A stretch of DNA of 64,000 bases from Orychophragmus violaceus (GCA_030180135.1 CM058230.1:102539503-102603502), one strand, 5' to 3'; numbered from the stretch's first letter, positions 32,332 through 42,968 are shown. Notes: a model not told the origin generated them from the sequence alone. Translations and numbers: made by a program.

Positions 32332-32664
32332 TGATACGATCAGAGCTCGTAGTACACCACTTCAAAGGAGAGTGCTGAGCTGGCACCTGCAGGAGGAAGA
32401 AGTCGTTGATGAGTTAGCTGACGTGGCTGAATGATTGGCTGTTATAAGTCAGCTAGAGTCTGTTGACTTGTTGACTTATGTATATCAAATATTGTATATG
32501 AGTGAGACTATATAACTCACTCATATTCATTCCGTAACGATTAGCTAATGGGTAGCTGAGGACTGGATTCTTGTTGAGAGGATTCGAGTGAGGGTTTGCA
32601 AGTTTCTTATCGGAATCTAGTAAATTGGAGAGTTTATATCAATAAAAGTACATAGATCATATCA
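32332..32664 (+). repeat. 3' LTR of the unknown-ORF element (333 bp)
   Basis: Preceded by the polypurine tract AGGGGGGGTAT and followed by GCTCT. It retains the uninterrupted TAATGGGTAGCTGAGG site where the 5' copy received the solo LTR. Confidence 0.95.
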
Positions 32665-32669
32665 GCTCT

Positions 32670-33245
32670 CCATCAAGTTCTTTGATCTAATCATACACAG
32701 AGGAATACTTTAATTAATCTGCTTGTACAGTCATATAACATGCAAATAGCATGGCTGGAGATCAAAAACTTAAAAGGGTACCACAAAACCTTATCCAACC
32801 CTAAACCCTAAACCCTAAACCCTATACCCTATACCCTAAACCCTAAACCCTTAAATGTCTGTGGCTTTAGTTGACTGATACTATTTTGTAAAATAAGAAC
32901 ATAATGCAAAATGATGTACCTTATTTCTGATATATCCTTGCCACACTCTTGATTGCACATTCTTGACACTTGTACCAGGGTCCTTCCATCGTCGTCTCAG
33001 AGATTTCTAGTAACATGTTATACAAAAAGTTAGTTAGGGCAAGTAGAAATTTCCATAGATCATAAAAGACAGTTATGAACAGGAACATGAGCAAACATAA
33101 GAAAATACGTGTCTAGAAACTAAGAAGAATAGTAGCAGGACAACACAAAATCAATGCATCAAAAGTGAGAAGCAAAAGATTACCAGACGTCCTCAATTTA
33201 CTCTCAATGCTTCTGACCAGTGACAGTGATTCCTGGAAAACACAT
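32670..33245 (-). pseudogene. captured exons of unknown gene(s)
   Basis: Minus-strand pieces bounded by AG/GT read IKELDGE (continuing into 28344), SLRRRWKDPGTSVKNVQSR near 32930-33000 and ESLSLVRSIESKLRTS near 33185-33235. The intron-exon style matches the neighbouring captured fragments. I cannot name the gene. Confidence 0.4.
32797..32852. repeat. short interstitial telomere-like tract (CCCTAAA/CCCTATA)
   Basis: Seven to eight CCCTAAA-type units lie in an intron-like part of the captured-gene region. Confidence 0.8.
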
Positions 33246-33378
33246 TAACCAAACAAATGAGGGTTTTAACTTAAAAGGTTAGTATTTGCTTTTTGTCATT
33301 AAAAGATGGGAACCGGCTACTGCAAAAATTATTAGACCTACATGTCAGAGAGTTACATGTGTACATTGATGCTTCCTA

Positions 33379-33683
33379 AGCAGCCACATGCAATGTCACA
33401 TGAATAGCACCAGGCATTGCAGATGTTCCATCAAGAACAGAGGGAAAAAGGACATCAAGCACACGCTGACAACAGGGAAAGAAAGGTATCAACAACAAAC
33501 GCCTTTGAATTACTATGAGCACCGTATTTGAAAGACTATTATGACAGAATTTTGAGTGTATTATACAAATAAAGTGAGAGAAAGCTAAACTCAAACCTTA
33601 AGGGAATGTGGCCAGCTGTGGGAACGTAGATGATCTTCCCCATAGCATCAGGAGGAAGGCCAACATTGGTTTCCTTCTCTTTT
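33379..33683 (-). pseudogene. V-ATPase catalytic subunit A (VHA-A) gene fragment
   Basis: Two minus-strand exon pieces read GLPPDAMGKIIYVPTAGHIPL (about 33598-33680) and RVLDVLFPSVLDGTSAMPGA (about 33405-33466). In VHA-A the matching stretches are ALPPDAMGKITYIAPAGQYSL and RVLDALFPSVLGGTCAIPGA. About 50 residues that separate them in the enzyme are absent. The P-loop (GAFGCGKT) is lost because the sequence diverges right before it and stops at 33379. It is a non-functional fragment within the Helitron. Confidence 0.75.
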
Positions 33684-34184
33684 TTCTTTCAAACAATTTG
33701 TCATCAGGGACTCTCAGACCTAAGAGGATAACAAAACGAACTGAGGTTTGTTAAAGAGAAAACATAGATCAACACCAATGTTGGCCTCCTTCTATATCAC
33801 TCACCAAGTTGCTTTTCAACATAAACCAAAAGGCAAAAAAGACAAACCATTTGATGACATACCTCATCAGCCAAAGATATCTCTTCATTGTGTACATCTC
33901 CAAGGTCTGGAACACCATTATCTGACACCCAAAGGACCTGTTATACAAATCCAAATTCAATGATATTGAGTAAAAAAAACCAGCGAAACAGAGAGAATAA
34001 CCTTGTAGTAGTGCGAGAACCTGTTGCTGGTCACAGAGTGCCCTGGACAGGAAGATATCTACTGGACAGGACATGCAGGTGATTGTTTCCTCGAAATCGT
34101 CTGAAACACGAAGAGATTAAGCTGACAATTCTCGGATCTAAACGAATTGATAACGACCTAAAGTAAGAGGCGAGTTCGATTACC

Positions 34185-34418
34185 TTACCACGGTGGTTGT
34201 TGGGCCTCAAATCCTTCTGGAGACGTAGATTTGCATGTTGTAAAACCAGCTGAGAAAGCTTCGCTAGGGTTCGTCAGATCTCGATACACGGCAGATGAAG
34301 AGATAGAAGAAAAGGATAGACAGGAGAATCTTTGGTGTTTGTATCTCGCCGGTGATAACGATCGACAGTAAGAAAACGGGAGAAATCGCCACTGGAAGCT
34401 TCGACAATGAATCGCCAT
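34185..34418 (-). pseudogene. first exon of an unrecognised captured gene
   Basis: The ATG at 34418 opens 77 codons rich in Arg, Ser and aromatic residues (MAIHCRSFQWRFLPFSYCRS), the look of an organelle-targeting presequence. A good donor, G|GTAAGG, occurs near 34190. Joining it to the next acceptor (TTTCAG near 34115) would create TGA, so the original product is not restored. A further exon reads VSDNGVPDLGDVHNEEISLA near 33870-33945. Function unknown. Confidence 0.4.
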
Positions 34419-34785
34419 CTAAGTAGCCCGAGAGAGAAAGATAGAGAGAGAGAAAGGTAGAGAGAGAACTCGGTTATGCAAATGAACCGAACGATTTAAT
34501 TTTTTGGTCGAACAAATTTTCTTTTGTTCATTAATCTGTTGTGTTTTCGGACAGGTAAGCTTTGACGTATAAAACGTTATAATCTGATTGGTCTAACTTT
34601 TTTTTATTAATACAGGTGTCGATTCCATAGACATTCCAGGAGCTGATGTGTCATGCCCTGGAGATGCACAACTTTCTTTATATATATAATTAGGGAACTC
34701 ATATTTGGATAAAAAATAACAATGCTACAGAAAATTGTTATTCTCTTCCTTATAAAAAAATCAGCATAACATATTTCCATAAAAA

Positions 34786-34835
34786 GGTGATTAAGTAATT
34801 AACATTAATAGAGCCTTTGAGCGGCACCATTTTAT

Positions 34836-34881
<46 letters not shown>

Positions 34882-35802
34882 AGACGATTTACGGCGATAT
34901 CTTTGCTTCTCCGATCTTCTCTTCTCTTCTTTTCTCACCGGAGAGGGCCTTCGTTTTTTGAGCGCTTCATGCATCAACCGAATTGTCGAGTAACCAGAAG
35001 ATACCTTGGTTTCACCTTCCGTCAGCGAGCGGTGGTTCACTCCACAATGATGCAGGCGGAGCTCTAGCGCTCGATCCGTCATATTTGTGTAAGTCGTGGA
35101 TCCAGAAGCTGCTCGGGGACGGTGGCTGGTCGGATCTCGCGCAAAGTGAGATGGGGTTTTTTAGAACTAGAGTTTCTGTTTGCGGCGGCGCCGAGGAATC
35201 AGATGGGAGACGTTGTGTGCAGAGGGATTTCGCGGAGGTCTAGCTAGCCGAAACGACTCCGGTGAGACAGGATGGTGGTGTCTGGTGAGGTGTCCCGGCT
35301 GTCTTTTGTCGTATCAGAGCCCATCTTCTTCGCCGGAGGGGAGAGTCTTGAGGTGCCAGTGGAGATATGTCTCAGACTGGATCGGGGGTGCGTGGAGGAG
35401 ACGGCGAGGAGATTCGGCTGCGGTTGGTCTCGTCGGAAAATCAGTGGGAATAAGCGGAGGAAGCGACTTCGTCGTCGGGAGAAGGTGAGATGGGCTTCGG
35501 TCCTTCGGAGATTGGAAAGGCGGACAGGGTCGACCCCCTTATACTCAGAAAACCATCGGAAGTGGCTGTGATTATCGTCGGATCGCGCCGCCGGTGACGG
35601 ATGAGATTACTCCGCCGATTATACCTAAATGTCGTTGTTTCTCTTTTCACGCGTCTGTAGATTTAGGTTAGGCTCTTCCCGGTTTAGGCCGTTTAGGCCG
35701 GTTATTTAGGTTGGGTCTTTTACTTCTGGTTATTCGATGTAATTCCGGTTGAACCCCCGGTTTGAGTCGATTTATAATATTAATATTATATTAAAAAAAA
35801 AC
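34786..35802 (+). mobile_element. retroposed poly(A)-tailed sequence of unknown source
   Basis: A 13-bp direct repeat, atttccataaaaa, flanks it (34773-34785 and 35803-35815), and it ends TAATATTATATT plus nine A's. The body starts with a (CT)n tract (34841-34878). It continues as a GC-rich, 5'-UTR-like or exon-like region with several short frames and no long ORF. The structure fits LINE-driven retroposition of a non-autonomous or chimeric transcript. I recognise no protein. Confidence 0.7.
34841..34878. repeat. (CT)19 microsatellite
   Basis: Uninterrupted CT dinucleotides near the 5' end of the retroposed sequence. Confidence 0.95.
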
Positions 35803-35815
35803 ATTTCCATAAAAA

Positions 35816-36417
35816 AGCTTTGTTTGAACAAACCTTCATTGTTTAAATAGAAATGGTTTACATAAGCAAATAAAGTTGCTTTAGTTAGTAAACATCCAGA
35901 TTATATAAACGTGGTACAAAAGAAAATAAGATAAAGTTCAAAGTATCACCAGAAACTCAAATATAGTGGAGTGAACTTTGAATTTCAACTCGGTTACCAT
36001 TAGAGTCCAGGATAGTGATAAGAGATTGTTTAAAAACCTGCATAAACCATATATGAATTTTTGATGCATATGATATTTCCATAATTTTTCTAACTACTAT
36101 TATTCCATTAATTTTTTTTTCACTTATATGTATTTTTTTTATTTTATTTATCTCTGATGCAGTACCATATGCATCAAAGATTTGAATATTAATTCTCCTG
36201 TTAGTTATTAAACTGCAGATCAAAAGAGCAGGCTGGTCACATGCACATGTACGACCACTGGGCGGTTGTTCTACAAATAAGGTCACACATCTGTTCCCAA
36301 TGCCCCAGTAACCAAACTATTTCGTCGATCCTTGTGTCTGGAAACAAAAATAACTTCACCACAAACGAATGACTAGATTCATTCTTCTTATTTTATATTT
36401 TTGGAGAGGAAAGTAAA
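35816..36417. other. AT-rich spacer
   Basis: No gene, terminal repeat or RNA gene recognised. It is the target region into which Copia-3 inserted. Confidence 0.5.
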
Positions 36418-36422
36418 ATATT

Positions 36423-36555
36423 TAAAAGATCTGGAGAAGAATTCTCTTATTTCTCTCAAAATGTTATAATGGTGGCTGCCTCTATCATATACAATATTAA
36501 CGTTAAACCTAATAAGTATCATGGGCTCTACACACATATATAATATAGCCCAATA
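36423..36555 (-). repeat. 3' LTR of Copia-3 (133 bp)
   Basis: Differs from the 5' copy by roughly half a dozen changes including small indels, which suggests a moderately old insertion. Confidence 0.9.
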
Positions 36556-36561
36556 CCCCCC

Positions 36562-39500
36562 TCAAGTTGGAGCATGGAGATTCCGAATGCCCAACTTGGA
36601 CAAAATGGCTTGAAAAGGTCGTCCTCCAAGTGCTTTAGTGAAGATGTCAGCTAGCTGTTCAGTCGTAGAAACATGCTTTGTCTGAACAATCCCAGCTTGT
36701 ATGTCGTCTCTGATGAAATGACAATCTAACTCCACATGTTTCGTACGCTCATGAAACACATGATTAGCAGCTATATGAAGCGCAGATTGACTATCACAGT
36801 ACAAGTCCATTGCACCAGAGTGTGCAATACCCATCGTGAACAACAAGCTCTTTATCCACTTCAATTCCTTCAATGCCATAACTATGGATCTATACTCTGC
36901 TTCTGCTGAAGAACATGATACCACATCTTGCTTCTTTGACTTCCACGACACAGGAGAATTCCCTAACTGTATCAACCAACCTGTCAAAGATCTCCTCGTG
37001 ATTGGACATCCTGCCCAATCTGAATCACACCAACCTGTAAGGTGAAAATTACAGTCAGCTTTCAATAGAATTCCCATGCCTGGACATCCTTTCAAGTAAC
37101 GCACAACCCGCAATGCATCCATCCAATGATCTTCTCTTGGTTTGTTCATAAACTGAGACAAGATATGAACCGAGTAAGCCAAGTCTGGTCTAGTCGCAGC
37201 CAGATAAATCAGTTTTCCAACAAGCCGTCGATACTTTTCTGGATCATCAAGTATCTTTTCCTCCGATTTCGCCAATTGATGGTTTGGTTCCATCGGAAAC
37301 TCAACCGGCTTACCACCAAGCAAACCAACATCAGCAATAATATCAAGAGCATACTTTCTCTGTGATAAATAGATACCTTCCTTGTTTCTTGCAACTTCTA
37401 AGCCAAGAAAGTACTTCAATCTCCCTAAATCCTTCATATGAAAACATCCACTCAAGTATGTTTTAAACTTCTGTATAACTTCAGAATCGCTCCCTGTCAC
37501 CACTAGATCATCAACATACACTAGAACATGCAAGTGAACGTTTCCACGTACCAACGAGAACAAAGAGTAATCCGCTCTACTCTGTTTGAAACCATACCTC
37601 AAGAGTGCCTTGGAAAGCTTAGAAAACCAGCACCTTGGAGCTTGTTTCAAACCATACAATGATTTTTTCAGACGACATACCATTCCCTTTTTAGAAGAGC
37701 CGAAACCTTGTGGTAATCTCATAAACACTTCCTCATCCAAGTCTCCATGAAGGAACGCATTGTGCACATCCATCTGATGCAATTCCCAATTCTTCCCAGC
37801 AGCCACTTGAAGAACTAATCTAACAGTGCTCATCTTTGCAAATGGAGCAAAAGTGTCAGAATAATCAAGTCCTTCCTTTTGTCGGTTACCACAAGCGACC
37901 AGTCTCGCTTTATACCTTTCAACTGTTCCATCAACATTATACTTAATTGTATAAACCCATTTGCTTCCAATAACATGCTTACCAGGTGGCAAATGTTCAA
38001 CTGCCCATGTTTTGTTTCGTTCCTGAGCCTCAATCTCCAGTCTCATCGCTTCTCTCCATCTAGGACATTTCATTGCCTCAGTGAATGATCTAGGCACTAC
38101 TCCTGCAGTGATGTTACACAGAAAGACTCTATGTGATGCTGAAAATCTATCACAATTGACAAAATTCTCAATTCCATACTTATGTCCTGGCTCCTGACTC
38201 ATCTGAAATGTTGTGTTACACATGTAATCACGCAACTTAGCAGGTGATTCTTTCTTCCTCATTCCTCGTCCTAACAATTCTTCTGGTGCAGGTTGTGGCA
38301 CAAGTTCTGTTTGTGGAACACTTTCTGGTTCCGCCTGTGTTACTCCTTCTTCGGTCTGTGTTATTCCTTCTGTTGCACCCTCATTATACATTATTGCATC
38401 TGCTGGGCTCTCTGTTATGGCTTCGTCCAGAACATGTATTCCTGCCCCTGACCCTCCATCTGACACAGAATGAGGTTGGACAATTGTATCTCCAACATCC
38501 TCGATTTGTGTCTCTATTTCTCTCTGTGTTACTCTTTCTGCAGGTCGTGTTACTCTGCCCTGCAACAGAGAAGTATCATCGTGAACAAACATGTCATCAT
38601 ATCTGACTCCAGTGACATCCTCCACATGTGTATCTTTCATCTCCAAATATGGGAATCGTTCCTCAACAAACGAAACATCACGAGACACAAAGATCTCATG
38701 TGTATCTAGATCAAACAATGACCAACCCTTCTTAGCATAAGGGTAACCAACAAAAACACACTTTCGACTGCGACTAGCAAACTTATCTCCATCTCGCTTC
38801 TGGTTGTGGGCATATGCAAGACACCCAAAAATCCGAATCTCATTATACAAAGGAGGTTTGCCAAATATGATTTCATAGGGACTTTTTCCTTTATGCAACT
38901 CCGATGGTGTTCTATTAATCAAATATGCAGCACTTAACACGCACTGACCCCAAAAATCCTTTGGAAGATTTTCTTGAAACATTAAGGCACGCGCCACATT
39001 CAGTATATGCCTATGCTTCCTCTCAACTCTTCCATTTTGCTGAGGAGTTCCAACACAAGAAGTCTGATGAATCATACCCTCTCTTCGAAAATACCCCTGC
39101 ATTCGCATGAACTCGCTCCCATTGTCACTTCGTACTACCTTCACATGCTTGTCAAACTGTCTCAAGACAAGAGAAAAGAAATCCAACATAGTTCTCTCAA
39201 CCTGGGTTTTGTTGACCAGAAGAAACACCCATACAGCTCGAGAGAAATCATCTACGATAGTGAGGAAATAGTAAGATCCACACAAGCTTCGTGTTCGATA
39301 TGGCCCCCATAGATCACAATGTATCATCTCGAAACACTCTGTACTTTTGTTTGAGCTTAAAGGAAATTCACTGCGACATTGCTTCGATCGGAAACATATG
39401 TCACACCCAGAAACACCGACACTACCACGTTCAACTACCGGTAGTCTCCTAATCACCTTATCAGAAGCATGACCCATCCTCTTATGCCAAACTTCTAATG

Positions 39501-40068
39501 ATTCCAATTTACCAACTTTCTTCACATTCTGAATCTTTTGGATACCTTGAAGAAAGTACAGCCCTTCTCTTCTTTCACCCAGTCCAATCACGGTTTGGAA
39601 ACCACAATCATACACAAGACAACCAGTCTTAGAGAACAACACATTGCAGCTCATCTCATCAATCATTTGTGACACAGAGACGAGATTGCATTTTAATTCT
39701 TCCACAAAAAGAACACGCTTCAAAGTTAACTTTTCTGTCAGAATCACACTCCCTTCTCGATCATCAATTACAGTATTCCCATTAGGTAGTCCAACCAAAC
39801 ATGGCGAGACTCTACACACGTTCACTAGAGCATTCAACATACCAGTCATATGGTGTGATGCTCCACTATCAATTATCCATTCATCATCATAAGCTTTATC
39901 ACTTACGTGATTTGAAGATTCTGGTTTCGACTCCAACTTACTCAAAAGCCGATCCCATTCTCTTTTCTTCAACCCTGTTGTGGCATGGGTCGCTTCAGTG
40001 TGTTGCACAAACAAGTCCATGCGTGACACAACATGCGTGTGTGCAACAACATTCATATTCTTCACCAA
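36562..40068 (-). CDS. copia Pol polyprotein (protease, integrase, RT, RNase H), gag missing
   Basis: The open frame is 1168 codons but begins after a TGA without a proper start; the first ATG is the fifth codon. Protease IDSGASHHM lies near residues 66-74. Integrase shows the HKRMGH zinc region near 195, HCDLWGP near 253, VRSDNGSEF near 315 and QQNGRVERKH near 345. Reverse transcriptase has VHNAFLHGDL and YVDD. RNase H has DSDWAG, AEAEYRS and CDSQSA. All catalytic motifs seen are intact. A short frame just upstream (40062-40262) is out of phase and looks like a remnant of the deleted gag end. Confidence 0.93.
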   Translation of the reverse strand: MVKNMNVVAHTHVVSRMDLFVQHTEATHATTGLKKREWDRLLSKLESKPESSNHVSDKAYDDEWIIDSGASHHMTGMLNALVNVCRVSPCLVGLPNGNTVIDDREGSVILTEKLTLKRVLFVEELKCNLVSVSQMIDEMSCNVLFSKTGCLVYDCGFQTVIGLGERREGLYFLQGIQKIQNVKKVGKLESLEVWHKRMGHASDKVIRRLPVVERGSVGVSGCDICFRSKQCRSEFPLSSNKSTECFEMIHCDLWGPYRTRSLCGSYYFLTIVDDFSRAVWVFLLVNKTQVERTMLDFFSLVLRQFDKHVKVVRSDNGSEFMRMQGYFRREGMIHQTSCVGTPQQNGRVERKHRHILNVARALMFQENLPKDFWGQCVLSAAYLINRTPSELHKGKSPYEIIFGKPPLYNEIRIFGCLAYAHNQKRDGDKFASRSRKCVFVGYPYAKKGWSLFDLDTHEIFVSRDVSFVEERFPYLEMKDTHVEDVTGVRYDDMFVHDDTSLLQGRVTRPAERVTQREIETQIEDVGDTIVQPHSVSDGGSGAGIHVLDEAITESPADAIMYNEGATEGITQTEEGVTQAEPESVPQTELVPQPAPEELLGRGMRKKESPAKLRDYMCNTTFQMSQEPGHKYGIENFVNCDRFSASHRVFLCNITAGVVPRSFTEAMKCPRWREAMRLEIEAQERNKTWAVEHLPPGKHVIGSKWVYTIKYNVDGTVERYKARLVACGNRQKEGLDYSDTFAPFAKMSTVRLVLQVAAGKNWELHQMDVHNAFLHGDLDEEVFMRLPQGFGSSKKGMVCRLKKSLYGLKQAPRCWFSKLSKALLRYGFKQSRADYSLFSLVRGNVHLHVLVYVDDLVVTGSDSEVIQKFKTYLSGCFHMKDLGRLKYFLGLEVARNKEGIYLSQRKYALDIIADVGLLGGKPVEFPMEPNHQLAKSEEKILDDPEKYRRLVGKLIYLAATRPDLAYSVHILSQFMNKPREDHWMDALRVVRYLKGCPGMGILLKADCNFHLTGWCDSDWAGCPITRRSLTGWLIQLGNSPVSWKSKKQDVVSCSSAEAEYRSIVMALKELKWIKSLLFTMGIAHSGAMDLYCDSQSALHIAANHVFHERTKHVELDCHFIRDDIQAGIVQTKHVSTTEQLADIFTKALGGRPFQAILSKLGIRNLHAPT

Positions 40069-40283
40069 AGGAACGCCTTCTGCAATTCCCTTTTTATCTC
40101 ATCTTGAGCGCATTCCGCTGCTCCGTTTTTCTTCGTACACATCTTCGTCGCCAGAGATTTCTGTACCTCCACCTTTTTCTCAACACCAATCATCGCCATA
40201 TAACAAATGATACTTGCGTTTGAACACGTCTTCTCACGAACCAGATTTAATCGCAATCCCAAAAATCGATAGCTCTGATACCA

Positions 40284-40413
40284 TAAAAGATCTGGAGAAG
40301 AATTCTCTTATTTCTCTCAAAATATTACAATGGTGGCTGCCTCTATCATATACAATATTAACGTTAAACCTAATATGTACCATGGGCCTACACATATATA
40401 ATATAGCCCAATA
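40284..40413 (-). repeat. 5' LTR of Copia-3 (130 bp)
   Basis: Ends CTTTTA immediately before TGGTATCAGAGC (40272-40283, minus strand). It is unusually short for an LTR but matches its partner over its length. Confidence 0.92.
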
Positions 40414-40451
40414 ATATTTGGATTTATTTTTGTAAACGATCTTAACTATTA

Positions 40452-40496
40452 TTCGCTCATAAGGTTTTTTTTTTTTTTTTTTTCGCTCATAAGGTT
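40452..40496. repeat. 15-bp direct repeat around a bare poly(T) run
   Basis: ttcgctcataaggtt occurs at 40452-40466 and 40482-40496 with only fifteen T's between. This is the footprint expected if target-primed reverse transcription inserted nothing but a poly(A) tail on the minus strand. Confidence 0.7.
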
Positions 40497-40862
40497 CGTC
40501 ACTGCATGCGTCTCAATTTTGCTGTGTGTAGTCACGCACGCTAGCTATGTTTTGATATAACTGTTCATGCTTCTCCTTCTGCCAAACTATGTATTTTATC
40601 CGATCCGGAGGACTGTTCAGTAAATGAACAAGCTGGACTATTATTTTCCAAGAAAACGAAAGCAAAAGTTCAAAAAAAAAAACAAAGCATGAAATGTCAA
40701 ACGCAAAATTAAAATCAAGGGTTTTACCTATCGTTTTAGCTTATATACTTATATATATAGAGTATGTATGCATATAAGACCAGAGATTGTTATACAAGAA
40801 AAACAATTATATATGTATAAAACATGAAGAATGTATATATAAGAATTTCAAGATCAACACGT
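40497..40862. other. AT-rich spacer
   Basis: No gene seen. Several TATATA stretches occur, and the right edge leads into the Copia-4 LTR. Confidence 0.4.
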
Positions 40863-42793
40863 TGTTGGATAATTTTAATATTAGAGGAAGATTTTCAAAT
40901 AAGAAGATGCATATTTAGAGATATAGATAAATACAAATAATTTAAGATGATATGATTTAAGAAGATTTCCTTTTATCTTTATTAGAGATTTTAGGAAGTA
41001 GCCTAGCCTATATAAACAAGAGGTTATGGAGAGATGTTCCATAAGACTCAATAAGATTCAAGAGAGATTTAGTTTTGAAAAAGTTTTTAATCAATAAAAA
41101 GTGTTGTTCTTTACACACTGAGTTTCTTTTATTTGGTATCAGAGCTTGAGGAGGAAGCTCAACCATGGCATATGATGGAGAAGCACGAGCAACAGGTGCT
41201 GAAATATCTTTGATTAAAAGAGACCTTCAACACTACAAGAAATCTGTGTAATAGTCACAGATTGGCCACAAAATTTTCGTAGCTATTTTTTTAAGATGCG
41301 GATAGCTACGAATTAGCTGCGACTAGAAAAAATAAAATTCGTAGCTAATTCGTAGCTATATAGCTACAAAATAAATTTGTGGTTGTTCGTAGCAAAATAG
41401 TCACGGATAGCTACGACACATTCGTAGAAACAACTAGTTATGAATAGCTACGATATAAAACATGGAAAATAGCCACAAAATATTTTTATGGCTATTCGTA
41501 GCTATATCTAACGAATATTTAAATATATATGGTATAGCTATGATTTTATTTGTAGCTATCCGTGGCTTTATAAGATAGCTATGGATAGCTACGAATTTAT
41601 CCGTAGCTATTCAAACCCTAAACCTTAAACAAACCCCAAAACTCTAACTAATAAAAATATAATTACTATAACATATCAAAACTAAGTTTTAACACTTTTA
41701 AATTAAAAAAAAATTCAAATCAATTAAAAAAAAATTCAAACATAAAACCCCTAAATCCTAAACAAAAATTCTAAAATATACATTTTTCTCTAAGTAATAA
41801 ATTTCAATTACTATAACATAATCAAAACTAAGATTCAACACTTATAAAATAAAAATATTTTACAAATCTTTATTTATAAACACTAATTTATAACTTTAAA
41901 CATATAACTCTTCAAACCCTATACACCAAACCATAATCATACACAAAACCTAACTGTTAATCATAAACTATAATTTTTTTTTTGAAATCTACAAATCTTT
42001 TAATACAAATAATAAACTAAAAGCCTTAAACAATAATTTAATAATTTATACTCTAAATCTCAAACTTTAAATCTAAACTTCAAACCCTATATCCCAAACT
42101 TCAAACCCTAATTTATAAACTCTAATCATTAAACCTCAAGTCCTAAAATCCAAATTCTTAAATCCTCATATTTTCATTTTTAATATTTTAATTGAAAGGT
42201 TTTATTCATTTTGTCAAAAAGAAAGAAAGGTTTTATACATTTTAATTTTATCACATAAACTTTATAATTAAACATAAAGTTAAATCAAAAACTAAAAATT
42301 AAAATATAATCACTTTTTAATAGATGTTAATTATAAAAGAAACATATTATTGATTTTTAAACAGTATTTAAGATATATAATTTATTTATCCTTAATTTAT
42401 CTAAAATTAATCTTCCAAATATATAAAGAATGGAAGTGTTAAATCAAAATTCATGATAATAAGAACTTAATTCTCATTGGTTGATGAAGTAAGACAAGGA
42501 TTGTCTTTTTTTTTTTTTTTTTAATATTCACCATTGATTTACACGCATCTAGCGATCACAAATGTTTGTTTTGGTTTTCTATTTTTTTGTTTGTGTTCTC
42601 ATCTTCTCTCCTTCCTTTTGTCGATATATTTTGGTCTCATTTTCCAATTAGCATCTCATCCTTCATCTCATCCTTCATCTTCTTCTTTTTTCTATATCAA
42701 TTCAATATAACGGGTGAATTATTATCAAATCCCCTTCAATAGATTTGTCTTCCTTTTATGTTTCATAGGATTTGGCATATATACTTCAGTTTT

Positions 42794-42968
<175 letters not shown>

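Larger units (their letters stand above)
28345..32664 (+). mobile_element. non-autonomous LTR retrotransposon with unknown ORFs (333-bp LTRs)
   Basis: LTRs begin TGATACGATC and end GATCATATCA. The target duplication GCTCT is perfect (28340-28344 and 32665-32669). A TGG-containing primer-binding-like stretch follows the 5' LTR, and an AGGGGGGGTAT polypurine tract precedes the 3' LTR. Once the solo LTR nested in it is removed, the 5' LTR is 333 bp, the same as the 3' LTR, with about 8 differences. The internal region codes for three ORFs (29916-30176, 30173-31420, 31571-32203). None shows protease, integrase, reverse transcriptase or RNase H motifs. Confidence 0.9.
26132..34696 (-). mobile_element. 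probable Helitron carrying captured gene fragments
   Basis: On the minus strand the 3' end reads hairpin ATCCG...CGGAT, then ATACATATCTAG, followed by T, at 26132. This is the Helitron terminator pattern also seen at 16753. A 5' terminus TCCCTAATTATATATATAAAG at about 34696 resembles Brassicaceae Helitron starts, but the preceding base is T rather than A, so this end is tentative. Between them, all on the same strand, lie exon pieces of at least three unrelated genes with recognisable splice sites. About 4.3 kb of the span is the later LTR insertion 28345-32664. No Rep or helicase is seen. Confidence 0.55.
36423..40413 (-). mobile_element. Copia-3, Ty1/copia element with 130-bp LTRs and no gag
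   Basis: LTRs of 133 bp (36423-36555) and 130 bp (40284-40413) flank it, with target duplication ATATT (36418-36422, 40414-40418). On the minus strand the LTR starts TATTGGGC and ends CTTTTA, the non-canonical TA...TA type. The primer-binding site TGGTATCAGAGC abuts the 5' LTR, and a GAGGGGGG polypurine tract precedes the 3' LTR. Only about 215 bp separate the primer-binding site from pol, so gag has been lost. The element depends on another for capsid protein. Confidence 0.93.

Noticed and set aside
33769..34074. 101-aa minus-strand ORF across 33769-34074
   Set aside because: It reads through what look like two exons and the intron between them and resembles no protein. The splice-aware reading is more sensible.
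34983..35571. Three overlapping plus-strand ORFs in the retroposed sequence
   Set aside because: All are under about 100 codons, overlap each other in different frames and show no domain, so none can be chosen as a real product.
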